This document shows positions 25,592-34,793 of a DNA stretch of 64,000 nucleotides, piece after piece; within the stretch, counting starts at the first letter, position 1, and the number at the start of each line of letters is the position of its first letter. Under the pieces are notes generated by a model. That model did no database searches. It had not been told where the DNA came from and saw nothing but the letters and a program-made list of their open reading frames with translations. The position numbers and the translations under genes are program-made. Origin of the DNA: Flocculibacter collagenilyticus (GTDB lineage: Bacteria; Pseudomonadota; Gammaproteobacteria; Enterobacterales; Alteromonadaceae); contig NZ_CP059888.1 of assembly GCF_016469335.1 (NCBI RefSeq), forward strand, positions 3,795,899-3,859,898. The letters are read 5' to 3'.

Positions 25592-26494
25592 GTGGAAATT
25601 TTTTTAGAGTACAAAATTGCAACTACTGCGGTGCTTATCACGCTTAGCGTGATTGCAAAATTTTTAATCATAAAACACTTTAAAAAGTCGGCCGCACAAC
25701 AAAAACAAGATAAACGTCACGAGATGAACACATCTAGAAATGTGGCTAACTTAGTGTTGTTCTTGTCTTTATTATTGCTGTGGAGCGTTGAGCTACAAAA
25801 ATTTGCTTTATCAATTGCAGCCTTCATGGTGGCAATTGTGTTAGCCACTAAAGAGGTCATTCAGTGCTTTATTGGCTTTATTTATTTGTCGAGTACCAAT
25901 CCGTTTCGGGTTGGTGATTGGATACAGACGAATAACTTTACTGGTGAAGTAATGGCCACCGATTGGGCAAAAGTCACCATTTCAGAAGTCGATTTAAACA
26001 ATTACGAATATACGGGCAAAACCGTGTTTATTCCTAACAGCCAATTGATGACGCAGCCAATTAAAAATCTTAATTTTATGCGCCGCTACGTAAACCACAG
26101 CTTTTATTTAGTAAGAGAAGATGCTGATGTAGATCCATACATTATTAAGCAAGCATTAACTGAACGTGCCATGCAATATTGTGCCAATTTCGCCAAAGTT
26201 GGTGAGCGATATAATACGCTGATAGAAAATCGTTTAGACATTAAAATTTCAGGACCGGAACCCAGTGTTAAATTCACCACAACCGATTTAGGAAAGGTTA
26301 AAGTGTCTTTTTCTGTATTTTGTCCAGTTAAACAAGTGAACTTTATTGAACAAAAACTCACCGCCGACTTTTTCAGTATGTGGCAAAAAGAAAAACAACG
26401 GGCTGAAGCGTTAAAAGCAGAAAGGGATGCTAAAAATATAGAGAACGTGCCAACCACAGCCACCAATGAAGCACGTACCGAGCCGCAAGCTTAA
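25592..26494 (+). CDS. MscS-family mechanosensitive channel
   Basis: 300 residues starting at GTG. Three N-terminal membrane spans (about 7-25, 47-68, 70-95), then the MscS beta domain with NPFRVGDWIQ and IPNSQLMTQPIKNLN. The pore helix ALSIAAFMVAIVLATKEVIQ lacks the glycine-rich face of E. coli MscS TM3, so gating may differ. A Lys/Glu/Ala-rich cytoplasmic tail follows. It releases solutes under hypo-osmotic shock by family. It lies after mgtE, which makes a joint ion/osmotic role plausible. Ends before a strong bidirectional terminator. Confidence 0.85.
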   Translation: MEIFLEYKIATTAVLITLSVIAKFLIIKHFKKSAAQQKQDKRHEMNTSRNVANLVLFLSLLLLWSVELQKFALSIAAFMVAIVLATKEVIQCFIGFIYLSSTNPFRVGDWIQTNNFTGEVMATDWAKVTISEVDLNNYEYTGKTVFIPNSQLMTQPIKNLNFMRRYVNHSFYLVREDADVDPYIIKQALTERAMQYCANFAKVGERYNTLIENRLDIKISGPEPSVKFTTTDLGKVKVSFSVFCPVKQVNFIEQKLTADFFSMWQKEKQRAEALKAERDAKNIENVPTTATNEARTEPQA

Positions 26495-26530
26495 CGCACT
26501 CCTTTGATAATATATTGAAAATATAAACAT

Positions 26531-26558
26531 AAACCGAGCGTGTATTTTCGCTCGGTTT
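26531..26558. terminator. Bidirectional terminator between convergent genes
   Basis: Perfect 10-bp stem AAACCGAGCG / CGCTCGGTTT with 8-nt loop, between the MscS gene (+) and the glutaredoxin-MauE gene (-). Confidence 0.8.
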
Positions 26559-26578
26559 ACACATTTGGTGTCAATTCC

Positions 26579-27316
26579 CTAACGCACCAACATCCATATC
26601 CCAGCAGCAATCATAAATAAGTTTTCAGTGAGTGAAACAAAGCCTAGCGGTACGTTACTATTGCCGCCCACACAGGCACATTTTAAATCGCGCTTATCAA
26701 GATATACCGCTTTAAATACTGAGATTGCGCCTATCGTACCGATAAATAATGAAAACGGCGCAACCATATAAGCAGGCAGACCCGCAATCATGCCGATGCC
26801 AACATAGGCTTCAACAAAAGGATATACATAGGCATAGCGCACAACTTTCATGGCGAGTAAGTCGTAGGTGATAAACGAGTTAGAAAACGCATATAAATCT
26901 CGTAATTTCTGAATGGCTAAAATCGCCATCGATAGTGCAATAAACAACTCCACCACCCGCATTGACAACAACGTAGTGCTCGTCGAATACACAAAGGCCA
27001 CCGCCATTAGCAATGCCACGGCAAAGATGCTCATTACTGGCGTATAAGTTTCCCCTGTTTGTCCTGCTTCCCCTTTGTCAAAGTGCTTGCGCAAATCATC
27101 ATAACCACCAATACGATCACCATTAATAAAGGCTTGTGGCGTTGTTTTTACCTCGTGTTCTTGCTTGAATTGGTCTGTTTGCTCGCGTGAAGTGAGTTTA
27201 TGATCCTCAACTTGATAGCCTTCCCGCTGTAGTAAGTCTTTTGCTTTTAACCCAAAAGGACAAATATGTTTATCGTTGTGCATGCGGTACAGTGTTGCCG
27301 TTTTTGTCATGTTCAT
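26579..27316 (-). CDS. Glutaredoxin-MauE fusion membrane protein
   Basis: 245 residues. The N-terminus (about 1-85) is a glutaredoxin fold with a single active-site cysteine (HICPFGLKAKD instead of CPxC) and the TTPQAFINGDRIGGYDDL cis-Pro/GSH-binding region. The rest has four or five membrane spans of the MauE/DoxX redox-associated type, ending with CACVGGNSNVPLGFVSLTEN before the last span. Fusions like this accompany metal-resistance operons and may move reducing equivalents or protect thiols. It is transcribed away from the copper efflux cluster, sharing the 27317-27445 promoter region, which suggests common regulation. Confidence 0.85.
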   Translation of the reverse strand: MNMTKTATLYRMHNDKHICPFGLKAKDLLQREGYQVEDHKLTSREQTDQFKQEHEVKTTPQAFINGDRIGGYDDLRKHFDKGEAGQTGETYTPVMSIFAVALLMAVAFVYSTSTTLLSMRVVELFIALSMAILAIQKLRDLYAFSNSFITYDLLAMKVVRYAYVYPFVEAYVGIGMIAGLPAYMVAPFSLFIGTIGAISVFKAVYLDKRDLKCACVGGNSNVPLGFVSLTENLFMIAAGIWMLVR

Positions 27317-27445
27317 TATTCCTTGTATGACGATACCCTTGCTATATTGTTAATAACTCTTATACTGGCGAATGTGTAGCGGTATTAAGCATTCAACAAT
27401 GGATCTGCTTAGTATTATTTTCGATATCTCAGAGTTGGGTTTTTC

Positions 27446-27832
27446 ATGCGTTCAATGGTTGCAATATTAATGAGTGTGATACTTTGTTTACAAAGTATGC
27501 TGGCGCTTGCTATGCCTTGCAATGATATGATGATGAACTCGCATCATAACAACGCACCTATCGCACCTACCCCATCTATCACATCTGAATCTTCAACCTC
27601 GCATTGTGATGAAACACCAAAACCAATGACTGCATCGCTTGAACAACTAGCTGACGACTGTTGTGACACTGAGTGCAGTTGCCCAAACAGTGCGTGTCAC
27701 AATTTAGTACTGTTAAATAAATCTGCAACCCCAGAGCTTATGTTAACCCCTACTGGCAAAGTCATTTCCGCTGGTACTAACCTGCTCGCTATTCACCGCT
27801 CTAATCTATTTCGTCCACCCATTACTGCTTAA
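27446..27832 (+). CDS. Small secreted Cys/His/Met-rich protein (CopL-like) leading the Cus operon
   Basis: 128 residues. Signal peptide 1-22 (ending ALA). Metal-ligand-rich mature part: MPCNDMMMNSHHNN, CDETPK, DDCCDTECSCPNSACH. The end reads NLFRPPITA, nearly the same as the last residues of the protein at 38659. It is placed as the leader gene of a CusCBA set, 133 bp upstream. Likely a periplasmic copper-binding buffer or regulatory protein; I compare it with CopL on features and context only. The ligand density supports metal binding, but no structural domain is recognised. Confidence 0.65.
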   Translation: MRSMVAILMSVILCLQSMLALAMPCNDMMMNSHHNNAPIAPTPSITSESSTSHCDETPKPMTASLEQLADDCCDTECSCPNSACHNLVLLNKSATPELMLTPTGKVISAGTNLLAIHRSNLFRPPITA

Positions 27833-27965
27833 TACAGGATCGATCCGTTTAAATTTTAGTAACTAAAATACGGACTTATATTTTATTTGTCGAGAGCTTG
27901 GCAGTGATTTATTCAATTAAATCATCCATGTCGGCAAGCATTAACAGCAGCTATATGGCAACATT

Positions 27966-29333
27966 ATGTATCAACATTTTATTTTCTTAACATCACAAAA
28001 GTTTGCATGCTTTGGCTTTGTGCTGGCTTTTTTAGTGAGTGTATTGGCAATATTCCCTGTACAAGCCAGCGCACCTATTACACTTCAGCAAGCAATTGAT
28101 CTTGCTATTAAAAATGACCCTTGGCTTACCGCCAACCATCAACAACAACAAGCTACTTTAGCGCAACGTACCGCCGTTGCTCAGCTGCCAGATCCAAAAA
28201 TGTCGCTGAGCTTAAATAATTTACCCATGAGCTCATTGAGTTTTGATCAAGAAGCCATGACGCAACTTAAAGTAGGGATTAGCCAGCAATTTCCACGGGG
28301 AGATGAGCTTAATATAAAACGCAGTAAACTGAATGCCCAAGCTGCACAGCACCCTGCTCAACAAGCTAACCGTCGTGCACTACTGACCAATCAATTAACT
28401 ACCTTATGGCTGCAGGCATTTCTTGCTGAACAGCAAATTGCGTTAATTGAAGATGACAAAGTGCTGTTCCAGCAGTTGGTGGAAACTACCCAAGCGAATT
28501 ATTCATCTGCACTGGGTAACACCCGCCAACAAGATATGATTCAAGCACAACTGGCGCTGACACGTTTAGCTGATAGGTTAGTCACGTACCAACAGCATGC
28601 AGCAATGGCAGCGAGTCAAATTGCCACTTTAATAGGTACTAACGAATATAGTGCAGTGAATACAGCGCCTTTTCAGCTTGCAAAAGTATGGCCCACATTA
28701 AGTGCACAGCAACAGACTTGGCTGAATAGCGGCGTTACCCTTACCCAGCACGAGCTGTACTTACAGCTGCAAACGCATCCCACCGTTCAAAATAGTAAGC
28801 AGGCCATTACCGTTGCTAAACACGACATTGACCTTGCCGAACAAGCATATCAACCACAATGGGGTATTAACGCAAGCTATGGCTATCGAGATGATGCGCC
28901 AAATGGCTTAATGGGTGACTCATCACGTGATGATTTCTTTTCGATAGGCGTTAGTTTTGATTTGCCCCTCTTCACAAACAAAAAACAGGACCAACAACTG
29001 AACGCTGCCAAACTCACAACCGAATCGGTAAAAACCGAGCAGCTTCTCTTGATTAAGCAACTGATGGCGGCAACCCGGGCAAAAGCACAACAACTGAATA
29101 CCTTAAATCAGCGCGATCGGTTATATCAATCTCAATTATTACATCAAATTAAACAACAAAGTGATGCAACGTTAAGTGCTTATACCCACGATGACGGCGA
29201 CTTTAGTGAAGTGATCCGTGCCCGTATCGCTGCACTAAATGCAGCGATTGACGCATTAACAATTAAGGTTGAGCGCTATCAAACCGTGTTCGATTTGCAA
29301 TATTATTTAAACGCTGAATATACCGAGTATTAA
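27966..29333 (+). CDS. cusC: CusC-like outer-membrane efflux protein (TolC family)
   Basis: 455 residues. Signal peptide to about residue 35 (QASA). Two outer-membrane-efflux repeats: LQQAIDLAIKNDPWLTA with the following helices, and the second around 265-440. Coiled-coil heptads rich in Gln/Ala are typical. NINASYGYRDD-like segments are predicted to form the beta strands. It completes the tripartite pump with the next two genes, 3 bp before cusB. It forms the outer channel through which Cu+/Ag+ leaves the cell. Symbol by context and family, not by close identity. Confidence 0.85.
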   Translation: MYQHFIFLTSQKFACFGFVLAFLVSVLAIFPVQASAPITLQQAIDLAIKNDPWLTANHQQQQATLAQRTAVAQLPDPKMSLSLNNLPMSSLSFDQEAMTQLKVGISQQFPRGDELNIKRSKLNAQAAQHPAQQANRRALLTNQLTTLWLQAFLAEQQIALIEDDKVLFQQLVETTQANYSSALGNTRQQDMIQAQLALTRLADRLVTYQQHAAMAASQIATLIGTNEYSAVNTAPFQLAKVWPTLSAQQQTWLNSGVTLTQHELYLQLQTHPTVQNSKQAITVAKHDIDLAEQAYQPQWGINASYGYRDDAPNGLMGDSSRDDFFSIGVSFDLPLFTNKKQDQQLNAAKLTTESVKTEQLLLIKQLMAATRAKAQQLNTLNQRDRLYQSQLLHQIKQQSDATLSAYTHDDGDFSEVIRARIAALNAAIDALTIKVERYQTVFDLQYYLNAEYTEY

Positions 29334-29336
29334 TCC

Positions 29337-30878
29337 ATGACTACGTTTACCCATTCTTTTATCTCATCCCGTGGTGCAGTTTCCTCATCATTAATAACGG
29401 GCTTGCTTATAGGTGCCACTTTTTCTGCCATTGTCAGTGCGGTACTTTTTTTCACATTAAATGTTCAATCACCCGCCAACAGTGATGACGCCACTAGTTC
29501 AAAAGACGAAAACAAGCCGCTGTACTGGGTAGCCCCGATGGACGACAACTTTCGTCGCGACAAACCCGGTAAATCCCCCATGGGAATGGATTTAGTACCT
29601 GTATATGCTAACGACAACGAGGACGAAGTAGGAACGGTGAGTATTACTCCTCAAGTCGTGAATAATTTAGGCGTGCGCACTGCAAAAGTAGAATATCGTC
29701 CACTGGTACAATCCATTAATACCGTAGGTTATATTCAATACGACCAAGATCAACTGGTACATATTCATCCACGCGTGGAAGGGTGGGTTGATAAGCTATT
29801 CGTTAATGCCGCGGGCGAAACGGTACAACAAGGCGATCCACTATATCAGCTATATTCACCGCAATTAGTTAATGCCCAAGAAGAGTATTTACTGGCCCTA
29901 AATCGTAATAGCAAGGAGCTCAAGGCTGCCTCTAAAGCGCGCTTAGCTGCCCTTGCGTTGCCATCGTCATTTATTGATGAGTTAACTCGCACTCGAAAAG
30001 TGAAACAGTCGGTCACGTTTTACGCACCACAAACTGGCGTTATCGCCAACCTGAATATCGTTGAGGGCTTTTTTGTTAAACCGGGTAGTACTTTGATGAG
30101 TATTGGCAGTTTAGACAAAGTTTGGGTAGAAGTTGAAATATTCGAGCGTCAAGCAGCTCAAGTTGCTGTCGCACAACCGGTGACGATGACACTAGATTAT
30201 ATCCCTGAAAAAACGTGGCAAGGCACAGTGGATTACGTTTATCCAACCGTAGATGCTAACACCCGCACGGCTCGCGCTAGGCTGGTATTTGATAATCATG
30301 GGCAGTTACTTAAACCCAATATGTTTGCGCAGGTTACCATTCAAAGCCAGCAGCAACAGCCCCGCTTATTGGTTCCAAGACAAGCTGTGATTCGTACGGG
30401 CCAACAAAACCGTATTGTACTCGCACTTGGCGATGGCAAATTTAAGTCTGTGGCAGTACAACTTGGCGAGTCGAATGCAGACTACATCGCAGTTACTCAA
30501 GGACTTAAGCAAGACGATGAAGTGGTTATTTCAGCGCAATTTTTGATTGATTCTGAATCGAGCAAAACGTCTGACTTTATGCGCATGGATATGGAATCTT
30601 CTCACACCATGGAAGCGGCATTACCTACAGCAACGGTGAACGGCACCATCAATCATATTAATTATGATGACCGGAGTATAAATATTAACCGTGAAGCGAT
30701 TAAAAAATGGCAGCGCCCCGCAACTACAATGGACTTTTTAATTGACGAAAATATTGATATTACTGCGTTTAAACCTGACCAAGCCATTCACTTCACCTTT
30801 GTGATAAAAAATGGCGAGTTTATTATTACCGCGTTGTCAGCCATTGATGAGCATCAACATCACGGAGCCGTAAACTAA
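29337..30878 (+). CDS. cusB: CusB-like periplasmic adaptor with heavy-metal-binding and CusF-like domains
   Basis: 513 residues. One N-terminal membrane anchor (about 19-42). Residues ~63-90 form a heavy-metal-binding domain (YWVAPMDDNFR...GMDLVPVY). HlyD-type lipoyl/barrel regions follow (GWVDKLFVNAAGETVQQGDPLY; TGVIANLNIVEGFFVKPGSTL). A C-terminal CusF-like domain (about 440-505: TVNGTINHINYDDRSI; AIKKWQRPATTMDFLI) would pass Cu+/Ag+ to the pump; E. coli carries CusF as a separate gene, so this is a fusion. It overlaps cusA by one base. Confident on family. Confidence 0.9.
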   Translation: MTTFTHSFISSRGAVSSSLITGLLIGATFSAIVSAVLFFTLNVQSPANSDDATSSKDENKPLYWVAPMDDNFRRDKPGKSPMGMDLVPVYANDNEDEVGTVSITPQVVNNLGVRTAKVEYRPLVQSINTVGYIQYDQDQLVHIHPRVEGWVDKLFVNAAGETVQQGDPLYQLYSPQLVNAQEEYLLALNRNSKELKAASKARLAALALPSSFIDELTRTRKVKQSVTFYAPQTGVIANLNIVEGFFVKPGSTLMSIGSLDKVWVEVEIFERQAAQVAVAQPVTMTLDYIPEKTWQGTVDYVYPTVDANTRTARARLVFDNHGQLLKPNMFAQVTIQSQQQQPRLLVPRQAVIRTGQQNRIVLALGDGKFKSVAVQLGESNADYIAVTQGLKQDDEVVISAQFLIDSESSKTSDFMRMDMESSHTMEAALPTATVNGTINHINYDDRSININREAIKKWQRPATTMDFLIDENIDITAFKPDQAIHFTFVIKNGEFIITALSAIDEHQHHGAVN

Positions 30879-33800
30879 TGATTCAAGCTATTATTCATTG
30901 GTCCATCAACAACCGTTTATTTGTGCTCCTTGCTACTGCCATTGTAATAGGCGCAGGTATATTTTCGATTAAACATACACCTGTTGATGCCCTGCCCGAT
31001 TTATCTGATGTTCAAGTGATTGTGAAAACCAGTTACCCCGGTCAGGCACCGCAAGTAGTGCAAGATCAGGTCACCTTTCCATTAACAACTGCCATGTTGT
31101 CAGTGCCCGGTGCCAAAACCGTACGCGGCTTTTCGTTTTTTGGTGATTCTTACGTATACGTTATTTTTGATGATAATACCGATATTTACTGGGCCAGAAG
31201 TCGCGTACAAGAATACTTAATGCAAGCAGCCAATGCCTTGCCTGCAACCGCCAAAGCCGCATTAGGACCCGATGCAACAGGCGTAGGCTGGATTTACCAA
31301 TACGCGTTGGTTGACCGTACCGGCCAACATGATATTAGCCAGTTGCGTAGTATTCAGGACTGGTTCTTAAAATACGAGTTACAAACCGTAGCGGGTGTGT
31401 CTGAAGTTGCCACGGTTGGCGGCATGGTGAAGCAATATCAGGTGCGCGTTGACCCAGATAAATTACGCGCTTACAGTATTCCATTAAGCCAAGTGCAACT
31501 TGCCATTCAACGCGGCAACCAAGAAATGGGCGCATCAGTTATTGAAATGGCAGAAGCCGAATACATGGTCAGCGCCACGGGATATATAGAAAGTGTTACT
31601 GATCTTGCCAGTATCCCACTGGGACTTAATGCGAAAGGCACGCCGCTACAATTGCGTGATATCGCTGATATTCAATTAGGGCCACAAATGCGCCGTGGTG
31701 TAGCCGAATTAAATGGTGAAGGCGAAGTAGTTGGCGGCGTGGTTGTGATGCGCTTTGGTGAAAACGCGCAAGCAACCATCAAGGGGGTTAAAGCTAAACT
31801 TGAGCAACTTAAGCGCGGTTTACCCGCTGGTGTAGAGGTCATCCCCGTTTACGATCGCGCTAATTTAATTGAACGTGCGGTTGATAATTTATGGAGCAAA
31901 CTGCTGCAAGAATTGTTGGTCGTCGCATTAGTGTGTGTCGCGTTTCTATTCCATGTTCGCTCGTCGATTGTGGCCGTTATTAGCTTACCGCTAGGCATAT
32001 TGATAGCCTTTATTGTTATGTACAGTCAGGGCATTAATGCCAACATCATGTCATTGGGTGGCATTGCCATTGCGATAGGCGCGATGACAGATGGTGCAAT
32101 CGTGATGATTGAAAACATGCACAAGCACATGGAAAAACAACCGCTTACCTCTGAAAATCGATGGCAAGTGGTGGCTAAAGCCGCCTCAGAAGTGGGGCCT
32201 GCATTATTCTTTAGTTTGTTAATTATTACGGTGAGCTTTTTACCTGTGTTTATTCTAGAAGCACAAGAAGGCCGCATGTTTTCACCGCTGGCTTACACCA
32301 AAACTTATGCCATGGCTGCTGCTGCGGGCTTAGCCATTACGGTAGTGCCCGTACTCATGGGGTATTTTATTCGTGGTAAAGTGACCTCTGAGCAAAAAAA
32401 TCCGTTAAACCGGCTGCTTATCGCTATTTATATGCCAGTGCTGAATATCGTTTTAACGTTTCCTAGGCTCACTCTCATTATGGCGTTGATCATTACTGTG
32501 ATTGGCTTTTATCCTGCCAGTAAAATCGGTAGCGAATTTATTCCACCTTTGGATGAAGGCGACTTAATGTACATGCCAACCACACATCCGGGGGTTTCTA
32601 TTGGAAAAGCGCGCGAGCTGTTACAGCAAACCGATAAACTCATTCGTACCCTGCCTGAAGTCGAAAATGTGTTTGGCAAAGTGGGCCGAGCCGAATCTGC
32701 CACCGATCCTGCGCCACTGACCATGATTGAAACGATTATTCAGTTAAAACCTAAAGATCAATGGCGCGAAGGTGTAACTACCACCAGCTTAAAAGAAGAA
32801 CTTAATCAGTTAGTCCAATTACCCGGCTTAACCAACGCATGGGTAATGCCAATAAAAACGCGCATTGATATGTTAGCCACAGGCATTAAAACCCCTGTCG
32901 GAATAAAAATTGCGGGAACAGATTTAACGGAAATTCAAGCCATTGGCGAGCAACTTGAACAGATCTTAAATAACGTACCGGGTACTGCATCCGTTTATTC
33001 AGAACGCGTAGCTGGCGGGCGTTATATTAAGGTTGATATTGATAGAAATAAAGCCGCACGCTACGGCTTAAATATTGCTGACGTGCAACAAGTGGTTGCA
33101 ACCGCGATCGGCGGCATGAACGTAACGCAAACAGTAGAAGGGCAAGAGCGCTATCCAGTAAATTTACGTTACCCGCAAGCTTATCGAAATTCGCCAGAAC
33201 AACTCATGCTATTACCTATTATTACCCCCAACGGTGAACGCATTGCGTTAGCTGATGTTGCAACAGTTCGCATAGAAGATGGCGCGCCGGGTATCAAAAG
33301 TGAAAATGCGCGGCTTAATGGTTGGGTGTTTATTGATATTGATGACAGCGATGTGGGCAGCTATGTTACACGTGCACAACAAGCCGTGAACGAGCAACTC
33401 ACCTTACCTGCGGGTTACTCTATCAATTGGGCTGGGCAATATGAATATATGGAACGCGCTAAGGATAAATTAGCCTACGTACTGCCGCTTACCTTAGCCA
33501 TTATTGTGATTTTATTATATTTAAACTTTCGCAGCTTTGTAGAAGTCGCATTGATTATGGGCACCTTACCATTAGCAATGATTGGCGGTATTTGGCTACT
33601 ATACCTTGAAGGATTTAATTATTCTGTGGCAGTTGGTGTTGGCTTTATTGCATTGGCTGGGGTTGCTGTAGAAATTGGGGTGATTATGTTGGTTTATCTT
33701 AATCAAGCCTATCACGCACAACAACAGCAATGCCAACAACACGGCCGTACTGTTGAACGCAGCGATATCGTGGCAGCCATTAAACAAGGGGCAGGATTAC

Positions 33801-33997
33801 GGGTCCGCCCAGTAATGATGACCGTTGCTACCGTTGTGGTAGGCTTACTGCCCATTTTATACGGTACAGGCACAGGTTCCGAAGTAATGAGCCGCATTGC
33901 AGCGCCCATGGTCGGAGGCATGTTTAGTGCTATTTTATTGACTTTACTGGTGCTGCCTGCATTATATCTACTGTGGCGAACACCAAAATATCAATAA
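30878..33997 (+). CDS. cusA: CusA-like Cu+/Ag+ efflux RND permease
   Basis: 1039 residues, 12 predicted membrane spans with two large periplasmic loops, the standard HME-RND plan. The TM4 proton-relay segment reads LGGIAIAIGAMTDGAIVMIEN. NAWVMPIKTRIDMLATGIKTP matches the region of E. coli CusA that holds the essential methionines (M672 zone), supporting monovalent copper/silver rather than Zn/Co/Cd. It sits at the inner membrane and exports periplasmic or cytoplasmic Cu+/Ag+ via CusB and CusC, driven by protons. Followed 16 bp later by the PepSY genes. Confidence 0.92.
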   Translation: MIQAIIHWSINNRLFVLLATAIVIGAGIFSIKHTPVDALPDLSDVQVIVKTSYPGQAPQVVQDQVTFPLTTAMLSVPGAKTVRGFSFFGDSYVYVIFDDNTDIYWARSRVQEYLMQAANALPATAKAALGPDATGVGWIYQYALVDRTGQHDISQLRSIQDWFLKYELQTVAGVSEVATVGGMVKQYQVRVDPDKLRAYSIPLSQVQLAIQRGNQEMGASVIEMAEAEYMVSATGYIESVTDLASIPLGLNAKGTPLQLRDIADIQLGPQMRRGVAELNGEGEVVGGVVVMRFGENAQATIKGVKAKLEQLKRGLPAGVEVIPVYDRANLIERAVDNLWSKLLQELLVVALVCVAFLFHVRSSIVAVISLPLGILIAFIVMYSQGINANIMSLGGIAIAIGAMTDGAIVMIENMHKHMEKQPLTSENRWQVVAKAASEVGPALFFSLLIITVSFLPVFILEAQEGRMFSPLAYTKTYAMAAAAGLAITVVPVLMGYFIRGKVTSEQKNPLNRLLIAIYMPVLNIVLTFPRLTLIMALIITVIGFYPASKIGSEFIPPLDEGDLMYMPTTHPGVSIGKARELLQQTDKLIRTLPEVENVFGKVGRAESATDPAPLTMIETIIQLKPKDQWREGVTTTSLKEELNQLVQLPGLTNAWVMPIKTRIDMLATGIKTPVGIKIAGTDLTEIQAIGEQLEQILNNVPGTASVYSERVAGGRYIKVDIDRNKAARYGLNIADVQQVVATAIGGMNVTQTVEGQERYPVNLRYPQAYRNSPEQLMLLPIITPNGERIALADVATVRIEDGAPGIKSENARLNGWVFIDIDDSDVGSYVTRAQQAVNEQLTLPAGYSINWAGQYEYMERAKDKLAYVLPLTLAIIVILLYLNFRSFVEVALIMGTLPLAMIGGIWLLYLEGFNYSVAVGVGFIALAGVAVEIGVIMLVYLNQAYHAQQQQCQQHGRTVERSDIVAAIKQGAGLRVRPVMMTVATVVVGLLPILYGTGTGSEVMSRIAAPMVGGMFSAILLTLLVLPALYLLWRTPKYQ

Positions 33998-34013
33998 TAA
34001 TAAGAATGTAAAT

Positions 34014-34793
34014 ATGACGACCAACACGCCTAATGTGCCTAACACCTTTTCGTTAGCTAGTTTTGCAAGGAAATACCATAAATGGTTAATGGCATTGTTA
34101 GGTGTGCAATTTTTAATATGGTGCGCCAGCGGTGTGTATATGGTGGTAGTGGATATTGATTACATTCATGGTGACCACTTGGTCGCCAAACCACTTAAAC
34201 CTATTGATGCAACACAAATTCACTACTCTATTAATCAATTAACTCAAGATTATCCTGCTGCCACCAATATCATGCTCACTCAGCACTTAGCAAGCGTGCT
34301 TGGGCAGCCTACCTATCAATTTAGCTATAACAATCAAATACATTTAGTAGGAGCAACAACTGGCCAATTACTGCCACCGATTAATGAAGCACAAGCACGC
34401 GCGATCGCGTTAGACAGGTATACAACCAACTCTTCAAAGCCAGTAAAGATTAACTCTGTTACGTTATTCACTGAGCAAGCGCCCGATGAATTATCCACTT
34501 TTTGGCTACCTGCATGGCAAGTAACATTTGATACCTTAGGCACAGAAACGTTTTACATTAATCAGTATAGTGGGCAAGTCATAACTAAACGCCACACTGC
34601 TTGGCGCATTTTTGACTGGATGTGGCGTTTACACATTATGGAGTATGAAACTGGGCACGATGTAGATAATTTACTGCTCCGCTGGTTTACCGTATTCGGC
34701 ATTGCCGCTGCCATATTTGGAGGAATATTAAGCTATATTCGCTTTACCCAGCGCACTCCTCACACGAAAGGAGTCCGTCATGCCAATCATTAA
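34014..34793 (+). CDS. PepSY-domain membrane protein
   Basis: 259 residues. An N-terminal span (WLMALLGVQFLIWCASGVYMVV, about 24-45), a periplasmic PepSY-type domain (about 60-200, with HYSINQLTQDYP and TFYINQYSGQVITKRHTAWRIFDWMW), and a C-terminal span (about 220-240). PepSY_TM proteins in metal clusters are often linked to Fe/Cu reduction. It follows cusA by 16 bp and overlaps the next gene by 14 bp, so it is in the same operon. The histidines WRLHIME and FARKYHKW resemble heme-ligand positions of PepSY_TM oxidoreductases; not certain. Confidence 0.75.
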   Translation: MTTNTPNVPNTFSLASFARKYHKWLMALLGVQFLIWCASGVYMVVVDIDYIHGDHLVAKPLKPIDATQIHYSINQLTQDYPAATNIMLTQHLASVLGQPTYQFSYNNQIHLVGATTGQLLPPINEAQARAIALDRYTTNSSKPVKINSVTLFTEQAPDELSTFWLPAWQVTFDTLGTETFYINQYSGQVITKRHTAWRIFDWMWRLHIMEYETGHDVDNLLLRWFTVFGIAAAIFGGILSYIRFTQRTPHTKGVRHANH

